DNA of 64,000 bases from Caballeronia megalochromosomata (lineage in GTDB: Bacteria > Pseudomonadota > Gammaproteobacteria > Burkholderiales > Burkholderiaceae): positions 1 to 64,000 of the forward strand of contig LRBF01000049.1 in assembly GCA_001580565.1 (NCBI GenBank). The letters are read 5' to 3'. The notes under the pieces are model-generated. The model worked only from the letters and a program-made list of their open reading frames with translations. It was not told where the DNA came from and searched no databases. Position 1 is the first letter of the stretch, and each line of letters begins with the position of its first letter. A program made the translations under genes and the position numbers. Of this stretch, positions 56,520 through 64,000 are shown piece by piece.

Positions 56520-57539
56520 ATGAGCTACAACGTCGCGCTCAACTTCGAAGACGGTGTCACCCGCTTCATCGACTGCAACGGTGCGGAGTCCGTGGTGGAC
56601 GCAGCGTACCGCCAGGGGATCAACATCCCGATGGATTGCCGCGAAGGCGCATGCGCCACCTGCAAGTGCCGCGTGGAATCCGGCAGCTATTCGCTCGGCG
56701 AGTATATCGAGGACGCGCTTTCTCATGAGGAGGCCGACACCGGCTACGCGCTCGCGTGCCAGTTGCGCCCGACGTCCGATTGCGTCGTGCTGATCCCCAC
56801 CGGCTCCGGGGCGTGCGGCACGCGGCAGGAAAGCTACGTCACGCGCATCAGGGACGTGCGGCGGCTATCGGACAGCACGTTCGCGCTGGAGCTGGAAGGT
56901 GACGGCCTCGGCGCGCTCGATTTTCTCCCCGGACAGTACGCGAACCTTCAGGTGCCGGGCGAAGCGCATCGTCATCGCGCCTATTCGTTCAGCTCGATCA
57001 CCGCGGATCGCGGCGGCGTCTCGTTCCTCATCCGCAATGTTCCCGGTGGCCTGATGAGCGGCTTCCTGAGCGAGCGGGCCGCACCGGGCGTCGAACTCGT
57101 CATGAACGGTCCGTTCGGCAGCTTTTATTTGCGGCCGGTCTCGCGGCCCGTCCTCATGCTCGCGGGAGGCACCGGACTCGCACCGTTTCTCGCCATGCTC
57201 GACAAGATCGTGGCGGCAGGCGGCAGCCCGCATCCCGTTCATCTCATCTACGGCGTGAATACCGATCGCGACGTGGTCGAGACCGAACGCCTCGAAGCAT
57301 TCACGCGCACGATCCCGAACTTCACGTATTCGATCTGCGTCGTCGATGCGAACAGCGGCTATCCGAAGAAGGGCTACGTCACACACCACATCGAGCCGGC
57401 ACACCTTAACGACGGCGACGTGGACATCTATCTCTGCGGTCCGCCGCCGATGGTCGAGGCCGTCGCCCAGCATCTGCGCGAGGCCGGCGTGAACGCCGCA
57501 TCGTTTCACTTCGAGAAGTTCGCCCCGAGCATCAGTTGA
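56520..57539 (+). CDS. antC: Ring-hydroxylating dioxygenase reductase (AntC/BenC-like)
   Basis: A 339-residue electron-transfer protein. A plant-type [2Fe-2S] domain (C40, C45, C48, C80) is followed by an FAD domain (HRAYSFSS) and an NAD domain (LAGGTGLAPFLAML, and YLCGPPPMVEAV at the end). It passes electrons from NADH to the terminal oxygenase encoded downstream. The domain order and length match BenC and AntC. The gene comes before the oxygenase genes, the reverse of the usual antABC or benABC order. The symbol is tentative between antC and benC. Confidence 0.88.
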   Translation: MSYNVALNFEDGVTRFIDCNGAESVVDAAYRQGINIPMDCREGACATCKCRVESGSYSLGEYIEDALSHEEADTGYALACQLRPTSDCVVLIPTGSGACGTRQESYVTRIRDVRRLSDSTFALELEGDGLGALDFLPGQYANLQVPGEAHRHRAYSFSSITADRGGVSFLIRNVPGGLMSGFLSERAAPGVELVMNGPFGSFYLRPVSRPVLMLAGGTGLAPFLAMLDKIVAAGGSPHPVHLIYGVNTDRDVVETERLEAFTRTIPNFTYSICVVDANSGYPKKGYVTHHIEPAHLNDGDVDIYLCGPPPMVEAVAQHLREAGVNAASFHFEKFAPSIS

Positions 57540-57586
57540 TTTGCAATGCGAACAATCGAGGATTCGAGCACAATCAGGGAGCGCGC

Positions 57587-58042
57587 ATGAACGCAATCAC
57601 GGCTTTCAACTGGGACGACCGCTATCTGGTGGGGCATGGGCTCATCGACGATACGCATCGTGAGTTCGTGGAAATCCTGAACACGATGATCGACGCCGAT
57701 CCGGCGGCGATCCCCGCGACGATGGAGGCGCTCGCCCGCCACGTCGAGGCGCACTTCGCGCTGGAGGAGCGCCTGATGGAGCAATACGCGTTTCCGGCAC
57801 GGGAATGTCACGTCGAAGAGCACGAGAAAGTGCTGGCCTCGGTGCGCGAGGTGCGCGCACTCGTCGCGACGGGCGCAACGGAGGTGGCCGTCGAACTGGC
57901 GCACGCGCTCGTCGACTGGTTTCCCGGTCATTCCGACTACATGGATTCGGCCCTGGCCGCATGGGTCGTGAAGAAGACGGCGGGCGGCGCGCCGCTGGTG
58001 CTGCGCCGCTTCAAGCCTGCCTTGCAGGCAAGCAATCACTGA
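57587..58042 (+). CDS. Bacteriohemerythrin
   Basis: A 151-residue four-helix protein with the diiron ligands expected of hemerythrin: H24, H56, E60, H75, H79, H115 and D120 (HFALEERLM, HVEEHEKVL, HSDYMD). It binds O2 reversibly or senses oxygen or iron. The ATG has an AGGGAG ribosome site; a longer frame from 57536 overlaps the reductase stop and was not chosen. It lies between the reductase and oxygenase genes on the same strand, 48 bp from each, so it is probably co-expressed with an oxygen-consuming enzyme. Confidence 0.92.
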   Translation: MNAITAFNWDDRYLVGHGLIDDTHREFVEILNTMIDADPAAIPATMEALARHVEAHFALEERLMEQYAFPARECHVEEHEKVLASVREVRALVATGATEVAVELAHALVDWFPGHSDYMDSALAAWVVKKTAGGAPLVLRRFKPALQASNH

Positions 58043-58090
58043 AACGAACCCGGTCGATCGTATGGCGATCGCCGCAAGCACAAAGGAGAC

Positions 58091-59500
58091 ATGATGTCGA
58101 TCAAACGAACGGAGCAGCAGTGGCGCGATTTCGTCACGGGTTGTCTCGACTTCCGCCCGGACGAACACGTCTATCGCGTGGCACGCGCGATGTTCACCGA
58201 GCCCGAGCTTTTCGATCTCGAAATGGAAATGATCTTCGAGAAGACCTGGATCTACGCGTGCCATGAAAGCGAGATCAGCAAGCCGCACGACTACGTCACG
58301 ATGCAGGCAGGGCGCCAGCCGCTCATCATCACGCGAGACGCCAAGGGCGGGATCAACGCGCTCATCAATGCCTGCGCGCATCGCGGCGCCACGCTCACGC
58401 GTCTTTCCAGAGGGCATCAGTCGGCCTTCACGTGCTCGTTCCATTCCTGGACGTTTCGCTCGGACGGCAAGCTGCTCAAGGTGAAGGCGCCTTCCGAGTA
58501 TCCGCAGGGCTTCGACCTTTCCCAGCGCGACCTGAAGAAGGCACGCGTCGCGAGCTACAAGGGCTTCGTTTTTGTGAACCTCGATACCGAGAGCACCGTG
58601 TCGCTCGAAGACCATCTCGGCGACGCCCGGGTCTTCCTCGATCTGATGGTCGCGCAGTCGCCGACCGGCGAACTCGAAGTCCTGCCGGGCAAAGGCCACT
58701 ACACATACGCGGGCAACTGGAAGCTGCAGAACGAGAACGGGCTCGATGGCTATCACGTGAGCACTGTCCACTACAACTATGTCGCAACCGTCACGCATCG
58801 CATGGAGATCAACGCGAAGGAGGGCGCGGACGTCAACAGCACGCTCGACTATCGCAAGCTCGGCGCGGGCGACGCGCAGACCGACGACGGCTGGTTCTCG
58901 TTCGCGAACGGCCACAGCGTGCTCTTCAGCGAGATGCCGAACCCCGAGGTGCGCCCGGGCTACGCGAGCATCATGCCGCGTCTGATCGAAGAGCACGGTG
59001 AAAGAAAGGCCGAATGGATGATGAAGCGGCTGCGCAACCTGAACCTCTATCCGAGCCTGTTCTTCATGGACCAGATCAGCTCGCAATTGCGCATCATCCG
59101 TCCCGTTGCCTGGAACAAGACGGAGATCATCAGCCAGTGCATCGGCATCAAGGGCGAGTCGGATACGGACCGCGAGAACCGCATCCGCCAGTTCGAGGAC
59201 TTCTTCAACGTCTCGGGCATGGGCACGCCGGACGACCTGACGGAGTTTCGCGAAGCGCAGCGTGGCTTTCAGGGCCGCATGGAGAAGTGGAACGACATTT
59301 CGCGCGGCTGCGACAAGTGGATCACGGGCAGCACGCCGAATGCCGAAACGCTCGGCATCAGGCCGCTCATCACGGGCGCCGAGCTGACGCACGAAGGGCT
59401 GTATGCGAACCAGCACGGCGCGTGGCGCGATGCGCTCGTCAAAGGGCTCGATGCGCGAATTCGCCAGTCCGAGGGACATGCACAAGGAGAGCAGCAATGA
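58091..59500 (+). CDS. antA: Anthranilate/benzoate 1,2-dioxygenase large subunit
   Basis: A 469-residue Rieske oxygenase alpha subunit. The Rieske cluster motif C-x-H-x17-C-x2-H uses C95, H97, C115 and H118. The mononuclear iron site uses H222 and H227, with bridging D219, in GLDGYHVSTVH. With the beta subunit it adds O2 to an aromatic acid, giving catechol from anthranilate or a benzoate cis-diol. The sequence character seems nearer to AntA than BenA by eye, but this is not certain. A second in-frame ATG follows the first. Confidence 0.88.
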   Translation: MMSIKRTEQQWRDFVTGCLDFRPDEHVYRVARAMFTEPELFDLEMEMIFEKTWIYACHESEISKPHDYVTMQAGRQPLIITRDAKGGINALINACAHRGATLTRLSRGHQSAFTCSFHSWTFRSDGKLLKVKAPSEYPQGFDLSQRDLKKARVASYKGFVFVNLDTESTVSLEDHLGDARVFLDLMVAQSPTGELEVLPGKGHYTYAGNWKLQNENGLDGYHVSTVHYNYVATVTHRMEINAKEGADVNSTLDYRKLGAGDAQTDDGWFSFANGHSVLFSEMPNPEVRPGYASIMPRLIEEHGERKAEWMMKRLRNLNLYPSLFFMDQISSQLRIIRPVAWNKTEIISQCIGIKGESDTDRENRIRQFEDFFNVSGMGTPDDLTEFREAQRGFQGRMEKWNDISRGCDKWITGSTPNAETLGIRPLITGAELTHEGLYANQHGAWRDALVKGLDARIRQSEGHAQGEQQ

Positions 59501-59988
59501 CGACGGACATCCAGCAAAGCGTGGAGCAGTTCCTGTATCGCAAGGCGGCGCTGTGCGACCGGCGTCAGTGGGTGGATTATCTGGAGCTCTTCGACCCGGA
59601 CTCGGAGTTCCACATTCCCCAGTGGGATTCGGAGCATGTCTACACCACTGACCCGAAGCGGGGCATGTCGCTCATGTACTACGCGACGCGCGCCGGTCTC
59701 GAAGACCGCGTCTTCCGCCTCGGGACCGGCAAGTCGGCCGCTTCGACGCCGATGCCGCGCACGCTGCATCAGGTGAGCAATGTGATGATTCAACCGCTCG
59801 ACGGCGGCGAACTGGAAGTCGAGGCGAAGTGGGTGACGCATGTGTACCGCTTCGCGCAATCGTCGTACTTCTATGGCGATGCAACCTACCGCCTGAGGCC
59901 GGCGGGCGCGAGCTGGGTCATCATGAAGAAGCACGTCGTGCTGCTCAACGACACGATCGATTCGGTTCTCGATTTCTACCACGTATGA
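59497..59988 (+). CDS. antB: Aromatic ring-hydroxylating dioxygenase small subunit
   Basis: A 163-residue NTF2-fold beta subunit that holds the oxygenase hexamer together. YRKAALCDRRQWVDYLELF, PRTLHQVSNV and the closing VLLNDTIDSVLDFYHV match AntB/BenB. The ATG overlaps the large-subunit stop as ATGA, so the two are coupled. Confidence 0.9.
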   Translation: MTTDIQQSVEQFLYRKAALCDRRQWVDYLELFDPDSEFHIPQWDSEHVYTTDPKRGMSLMYYATRAGLEDRVFRLGTGKSAASTPMPRTLHQVSNVMIQPLDGGELEVEAKWVTHVYRFAQSSYFYGDATYRLRPAGASWVIMKKHVVLLNDTIDSVLDFYHV

Positions 59989-59993
59989 CCGGT

Positions 59994-60998
59994 TCAGGCC
60001 TCGCGATTCTTCTGCGTATCGCGGGGCAGTTCGTGAAAGCGCGCGAAGTAGTAGGCGGAAAAGCGGCCGAGGTGCCCGAAGCCGAACGTGAGCGCGGTTT
60101 CGGTGATGCTCGCGGCGGCGTCGGTCAGAAGCCGGGCACGCACGGCGTCGAGACGCATGTTGCGCAGCAGCTCCATCGGCGTCACGCCATGGTGGCGATG
60201 GCACAGCGCATTGAGCGTGCGAACGCTCACGCCAGCCGCGCGCGCCAGATCCTCCAGCGCGATCGGAGCGCACAACCTCGATTCGATGTATTCGATCAGC
60301 GCGTCCATGTGCCGGATGCCGCCGCCTTGCACACCGTCTTCCGGGGCCGCGCCGGGGCGTGCGTGGCCATCGGGAAGCGGCTCGGAATCGAGCGGATGAT
60401 GGAGCAGGAAGAGCGCGAGGTTACGCTCGAAGTGAGCGAGCCACTCGGGACGCAGGGTGCCGTCGTCGGGCATCGACAGGATGTTGAGCAGCGACTGCGT
60501 GATGAAATCCCACTGCGAAGCGAGCGCGCGCGGGAGCAGTCCCGGCGCGAGGCGCGGCGCATCTTCCGCCGGCTGACCTGAGACGTCCTTCAGCAGCGCG
60601 TCGGGCACGCGCACGATCAGTTGCTGAGTACCGGGCAGCCAGCGCAGGCGGCAGCGCCGCCGTGGCGCGAGCACCGCCGTGCGGCCTTCGGCGAGATGCA
60701 TCGACTGCCCGTCGCACTCGAATTCCGCTCCGCCGACAAGCGACGTATGCACCAGCGTAAATCCCTCGAACGGCCGTGGCGAGACTTCCACCTGCGCGCC
60801 ATAGCGCAGGGCGTAGATTCGCAAGTCGTTCAGTTCGCCCTTGAAGAGCGCGGCGTCCGGTGCGCCCTGTTTCCATCGCAGCACGTGATCCGATAGCTCC
60901 CGGGCGACGAGCTCGTGCGTCTCGTCGCGCGAGTCGGACCGGAACAGGCAGTTCCGGTACAGCCCGGACAGCACCGGCGCTTTCGGGGACAAGGACAT
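59994..60998 (-). CDS. AraC/XylS-family activator of the dioxygenase operon
   Basis: A 334-residue regulator with an N-terminal sensing domain and a C-terminal double helix-turn-helix (ALEDLARAAGVSVRTLNALC, HHGVTPMELLRNMRL, TETALTFGFGHLGRFSAYYF). It belongs to the AntR/BenR/XylS group and is the expected activator of the XylS-type repeats 3.6 kb away, upstream of antC. The ATG has a TGGAGAAAA ribosome site. It converges with antB, 6 bp apart. Confidence 0.92.
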   Translation of the reverse strand: MSLSPKAPVLSGLYRNCLFRSDSRDETHELVARELSDHVLRWKQGAPDAALFKGELNDLRIYALRYGAQVEVSPRPFEGFTLVHTSLVGGAEFECDGQSMHLAEGRTAVLAPRRRCRLRWLPGTQQLIVRVPDALLKDVSGQPAEDAPRLAPGLLPRALASQWDFITQSLLNILSMPDDGTLRPEWLAHFERNLALFLLHHPLDSEPLPDGHARPGAAPEDGVQGGGIRHMDALIEYIESRLCAPIALEDLARAAGVSVRTLNALCHRHHGVTPMELLRNMRLDAVRARLLTDAAASITETALTFGFGHLGRFSAYYFARFHELPRDTQKNREA

Positions 60999-61297
60999 GT
61001 TTTCTCCAGACGCGGCGCATTCCTTGGAGGATGGGCGACTTCACCGCCCGTGGCGCGACTTGTGTCAGGAAACAGCGGAGCTCACCGAGTATACGCCGCT
61101 CCGCTTCGACTCAGACGGCGTCCCGTTCCAGCGCACCGGCCCGATGCTCATCGAAGCGCTGATCTGATCACCCTCGCTCCCCCGTTCAGGGGATGTTCCC
61201 GGCGCTCATTCCCTTCGATCATTCATTCACCGGAACGACACCGCGGCGCACCCGCGATGTCCGTCCACCTTACAGTTCGAGACCCAAGGAGACAAAG

Positions 61298-62941
61298 ATG
61301 CGGGACGACGTACAGGCCGCCGCACCGTCGGCCTACGCCTATCCATTGCTGATCAAGCAATTGCTGCACACGCCATTCGTTCAGGCGCCCGACGAGGAGA
61401 TCGTCTACCGGGGTCAGATGCGCATGACCTATACGACGCTGCGCGAGCGCATCGCCCGGCTCGCGAACGGCCTGAGCCGGCTCGGCGTGCGTCACGGCAG
61501 CACCGTCGCCGTCATGGACTGGGACAGTCACCGTTACCTCGAAAGCTATTTCGCGGTGCCGATGATGGGCGCCATTCTTCAGACGGTCAACATTCGCCTG
61601 TCGCAGTCGGAGATCGCGTACACGATCAATCATGCGGGCGCGGATGTGCTCGTCGTCCATACCGATTTCCTGCCGGTGCTCGAAGCCATCAAGGATCAGC
61701 TCGAAACCGTGCGCACGTTCATCTGGATCGACGAGAAGGACAGCGAGATTTGCCCGCACACCATTGCGTTCGCGGCCGAATACGAAGCGATGCTCGCCGC
61801 CGCGCCCGATCATTACGATTTCCCGGATTTCGACGAAAACACGCGCGCCACGACCTTCTACACGACCGGCACGACCGGCTTGCCCAAGGGCGTCTATTTC
61901 TCGCACCGTCAACTGGTGTTGCACACCATCACCGTGATGGCGGCGCTGGCGAGCCCGGAGTCGGGGCAGCGCTTTCATCGCGGCGACGTGTATATGCCGC
62001 TCACGCCGATGTTCCATGTGCACGCATGGGGTATGCCCTACATCGCGACGATGCTGGGCGTGAAGCAGGTCTACCCGGGCCGCTATGTGCCGGACCGCCT
62101 CGTGCAGCTGGTGCGCGAAGAAGGCGTCACGTTCTCGCATTGCGTCGGCACGATCCTGCACATGCTGCTCACCTGCAAGGAGGCGAAATCCGCCGACTTC
62201 AGCAAGTGGAAGGTGGTCATCGGCGGCGGGGCGCTGACGCACGGGCTCGCGCGCGCGGCGCTCGATCGCGGCATCGATGTCTTCACGGGCTACGGGATGT
62301 CGGAGACGTGTCCGGTGCTGAGCCTCGCGCAACTGAAACCCGGCGACGCGTCGCTCGACCTCGATGAGCAAGTGCGTCTGCGCTGCAAGACCGGCTCGCC
62401 GATCCCGCTCGTGGATGTGCGCATCGTGAATGCGGACATGGAAGAGGTCGCGCACGACGGCCGGGCGAACGGAGAAATCGTCGCCCGCGCACCGTGGCTC
62501 ACGCAGGGCTATCTGAACAACCCGGAGGCATCCGCCGAACTCTGGCGCGGCGGCTATCTGCACACGCAGGACATCGCGAGCATCGACGCGGGCGGCAGTC
62601 TCCAGATCACGGACCGCATGAAGGACGTGATCAAGTCGGGAGGCGAATGGATCTCGTCGCTGGAAATCGAGAGCCTGATCTCGATGCATCCGGGCGTCGC
62701 CGAAGTCGCGGTGATCGGCGTCAGCGACGAGAAATGGGGCGAGCGCCCGGTGGCGCTGGTCGTGCTCCATGCGGATGCGACGATCACGGAGGATGAGATC
62801 AAGGCGCATGTGACGAGCTTCAGCGCATCGGGACGCATCTCGAAGTACGCGGTGCCGCAGATCGTCAAGTTCGTGCAGGGACTCGAAAAGACGAGTGTCG
62901 GCAAGTTGGACAAGAAGTGGCTGCGCGCGCAGTTCGTCTGA
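61298..62941 (+). CDS. Acyl-CoA synthetase, AlkK-like
   Basis: A 547-residue AMP-forming ligase. It has the nucleotide loop YTTGTTGLPKG, MFHVHAWGMPY, the A5 motif GYGMSETCPVLS and the C-terminal catalytic Lys in TSVGKLDKKWLR. Its length and LPLTPMFHVHAWG-type core match medium- to long-chain AlkK-like enzymes. It makes acyl-CoA from fatty or related acids. The ATG at 61298 has an AAGGAGA ribosome site. It leads into a PhaJ-like hydratase and a PHA synthase, suggesting a route from acids to polyester. Confidence 0.92.
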   Translation: MRDDVQAAAPSAYAYPLLIKQLLHTPFVQAPDEEIVYRGQMRMTYTTLRERIARLANGLSRLGVRHGSTVAVMDWDSHRYLESYFAVPMMGAILQTVNIRLSQSEIAYTINHAGADVLVVHTDFLPVLEAIKDQLETVRTFIWIDEKDSEICPHTIAFAAEYEAMLAAAPDHYDFPDFDENTRATTFYTTGTTGLPKGVYFSHRQLVLHTITVMAALASPESGQRFHRGDVYMPLTPMFHVHAWGMPYIATMLGVKQVYPGRYVPDRLVQLVREEGVTFSHCVGTILHMLLTCKEAKSADFSKWKVVIGGGALTHGLARAALDRGIDVFTGYGMSETCPVLSLAQLKPGDASLDLDEQVRLRCKTGSPIPLVDVRIVNADMEEVAHDGRANGEIVARAPWLTQGYLNNPEASAELWRGGYLHTQDIASIDAGGSLQITDRMKDVIKSGGEWISSLEIESLISMHPGVAEVAVIGVSDEKWGERPVALVVLHADATITEDEIKAHVTSFSASGRISKYAVPQIVKFVQGLEKTSVGKLDKKWLRAQFV

Positions 62942-62962
62942 TCGGTCAACGGGAGCCAGGCC

Positions 62963-63430
62963 ATGTCGAGCAACAAGGAATACCGCATCGCGACGATCGA
63001 GGACTTCATCGGTCGGGAACTGGGTGTGTCGGAATGGACGGTCGTGGATCAGGCGCGCATCGACGCATTCGCGCAATGCACGGGCGACACGCAATGGATT
63101 CACGTCGACGTCGAGCGCGCGAAGCGTGAGAGCCCGTTTGGCGGAACCATCGCGCACGGCTATCTGACGTTGTCGCTGCTGGCGCCGCTGGCGATGGAGA
63201 TCGGCGTGATTCCCGAGGACGCGTCCGCCGGTCTCAACTACGGGCTGGACAAGGTGCGCTTCATGACGCCCGTTGCGGCCGGCGCGCGCGTGCGCAATCG
63301 CGTGACCTTGCTGTCGGTGCAGAGAAAGGACGGCGGGCGGGTCATCGTCAAGACGATGAACGAGTTGCAGATCGAAGGCGAGGACAAGCCGGCGCTCGTC
63401 GCCGAGACGCTGGCGATGCTGGTCGGCTGA
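62963..63430 (+). CDS. (R)-specific enoyl-CoA hydratase, PhaJ/MaoC-like
   Basis: A 155-residue hot-dog hydratase with the catalytic D-x4-H (GDTQWIH: D42, H47) and FGGTIAHGYLTLSLL. It would convert 2-enoyl-CoA to (R)-3-hydroxyacyl-CoA, the monomer for PHA synthase. The start follows a GGGAG site, 21 bp after the ligase stop. Its place between an acyl-CoA ligase and phaC supports the PhaJ reading. Confidence 0.88.
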   Translation: MSSNKEYRIATIEDFIGRELGVSEWTVVDQARIDAFAQCTGDTQWIHVDVERAKRESPFGGTIAHGYLTLSLLAPLAMEIGVIPEDASAGLNYGLDKVRFMTPVAAGARVRNRVTLLSVQRKDGGRVIVKTMNELQIEGEDKPALVAETLAMLVG

Positions 63431-63474
63431 CCGGCATATCGAAGAACCTGAGAGGAAGTTTGAGGAGCATCAAG

Positions 63475-64000
63475 ATGGCGGTAAGCACTGACAATCCGTC
63501 GCGAAACGGGCAGGCGGACGATCTCGCGGCGTCGGCAACGGAAGGCATGCTGGGCCCGAATCCGTTCGTGGGGCTGCGTCCATGCGACGTGCTCGCCACG
63601 GCGCAGCAGATCGGCCTGCAGGCGTGGCGGCAACCCGCGCTGCTCGTCGAGCAGGAAGCCGCGCTGGCGCGCGATCTGATCGCCGTGCTGAGCGGCAACG
63701 CGCCGGGCACGCCGCCGCAGGGCGACCGGCGTTTCGCCGATGCCGCGTGGCGCGAGAACGCGTTTTATCGCGGGACGATGCAGGCTTATTTCGCGTGGCG
63801 CGACGCGCTTTCCGGATTCGTCGATCGCTCCGCGCTCGGTCCGAAGACCAAGGAACGCGCGCAGTTCGTGCTGTCGCTCTTCACCGATGCGATGTCGCCG
63901 ACCAACACGCTGCCCGGCAATCCTGCCGCGCTCAAGCGAATCGTCGATTCGGGCGGCGCGAGCCTGCTCGGCGGCTTGAGGAATATCGTGACGGACATGC
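63475..64000 (+). CDS. phaC: Polyhydroxyalkanoate synthase, 5' part only
   Basis: An open frame of 175 codons runs off the window edge. Its N-terminal region matches the PhaC N-terminal domain: DRRFADAAWRENAFYRGTMQ, LFTDAMSPTNTLPGNPAALK and GGASLLGGLRNIVTDM. The enzyme polymerises (R)-3-hydroxyacyl-CoA on granule surfaces. The catalytic Cys lies beyond the window. The ATG has a TGAGGAGC ribosome site. It follows the PhaJ-like gene by 44 bp. Confidence 0.88.
   Translation, partial: MAVSTDNPSRNGQADDLAASATEGMLGPNPFVGLRPCDVLATAQQIGLQAWRQPALLVEQEAALARDLIAVLSGNAPGTPPQGDRRFADAAWRENAFYRGTMQAYFAWRDALSGFVDRSALGPKTKERAQFVLSLFTDAMSPTNTLPGNPAALKRIVDSGGASLLGGLRNIVTDM

Noticed and set aside
58091..59988. 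Firm naming of the oxygenase as benAB (benzoate dioxygenase)
   Set aside because: BenA and AntA are close relatives and cannot be separated reliably by eye. Some segments look more AntA-like, so ant symbols are given tentatively.
61223..63157. 644-codon open frame on the - strand
   Set aside because: Antisense of the acyl-CoA ligase and PhaJ-like genes, with no family match.

Overview
The window is high-GC, gene-dense DNA with the 5S rRNA, PrpR/AcnD/PrpF, OprB and catabolic gene repertoire of a betaproteobacterium in the order Burkholderiales. Burkholderia sensu lato (Paraburkholderia or Caballeronia-like) is the best guess. This rests on gene content and protein resemblance recalled from known families, not on a database search. 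About 50 protein genes and one 5S rRNA gene are supported. I see no tRNA, CRISPR array, insertion sequence or prophage.

Layout. (1) 1-8.8 kb: the tail of an rRNA operon (5S), a bacterioferritin gene, and a six-gene minus-strand iron operon (OprB-type porin, secreted beta-propeller-like protein, EfeB/DyP peroxidase, FbpA, FbpB, FbpC). A good -35/-10 promoter precedes this operon, with a symmetric Fur box just upstream of the -35. (2) 9-13.8 kb: a histidine kinase and NtrC-type regulator, then a large dyad, a consensus sigma-54 promoter, a two-repeat His-rich protein of unknown function and an MFS transporter. This reads as one self-contained regulatory unit. (3) 13.9-28.9 kb: a mixed accessory region. 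It holds a DUF2252 protein, two secreted beta-lactamase-fold hydrolases around a LysR gene, an AhpD-like protein with an XRE regulator, two closely related GT4 glycosyltransferases, an internally duplicated lipoprotein, a TupA-like ATP-grasp protein and a YbdK-type ligase. (4) 28.1-33.9 kb: an IclR-controlled catabolic operon (HMG-CoA-lyase-like, CoA transferase, MFS, exported amidohydrolase). (5) 33.9-42.2 kb: the 2-methylcitrate (propionate) locus prpR / prpB-prpC / acnD-prpF, with a sigma-54 promoter and a 13-bp-arm palindrome in the prpR-prpB gap. (6) 42-50 kb: an ABC exporter, SDR, NTF2-like/TetR pair, LysR/CoA transferase pair, MaoC hydratase and a TetR gene. (7) 50.3-56.3 kb: a catabolic operon of enoyl-CoA hydratase, CoA transferase, fumarylacetoacetase, MFS and porin. 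(8) 56.3-61 kb: an anthranilate/benzoate-type ring-hydroxylating dioxygenase operon with a hemerythrin gene inside it, two XylS/BenR-type repeats in front of it and an AraC regulator behind it. (9) 61.3-64 kb: an AlkK-like acyl-CoA ligase, a PhaJ-like hydratase and the 5' part of a PHA synthase gene cut by the window edge.

How it works together. The right half looks like a catabolic region that funnels aromatic and branched organic acids to CoA thioesters, propionyl-CoA clearance and possibly polyhydroxyalkanoate. The left half handles iron and envelope functions. A recurring theme is that many of the regulators sit beside a visible operator-like palindrome or repeat (Fur, NtrC-type dyad, PrpR, two LysR boxes, TetR, IclR, XRE, AraC/XylS). 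Functions of the two-repeat protein at 12016-12567, the beta-propeller at 5950-7095 and the duplicated lipoprotein at 24278-25513 are unknown.
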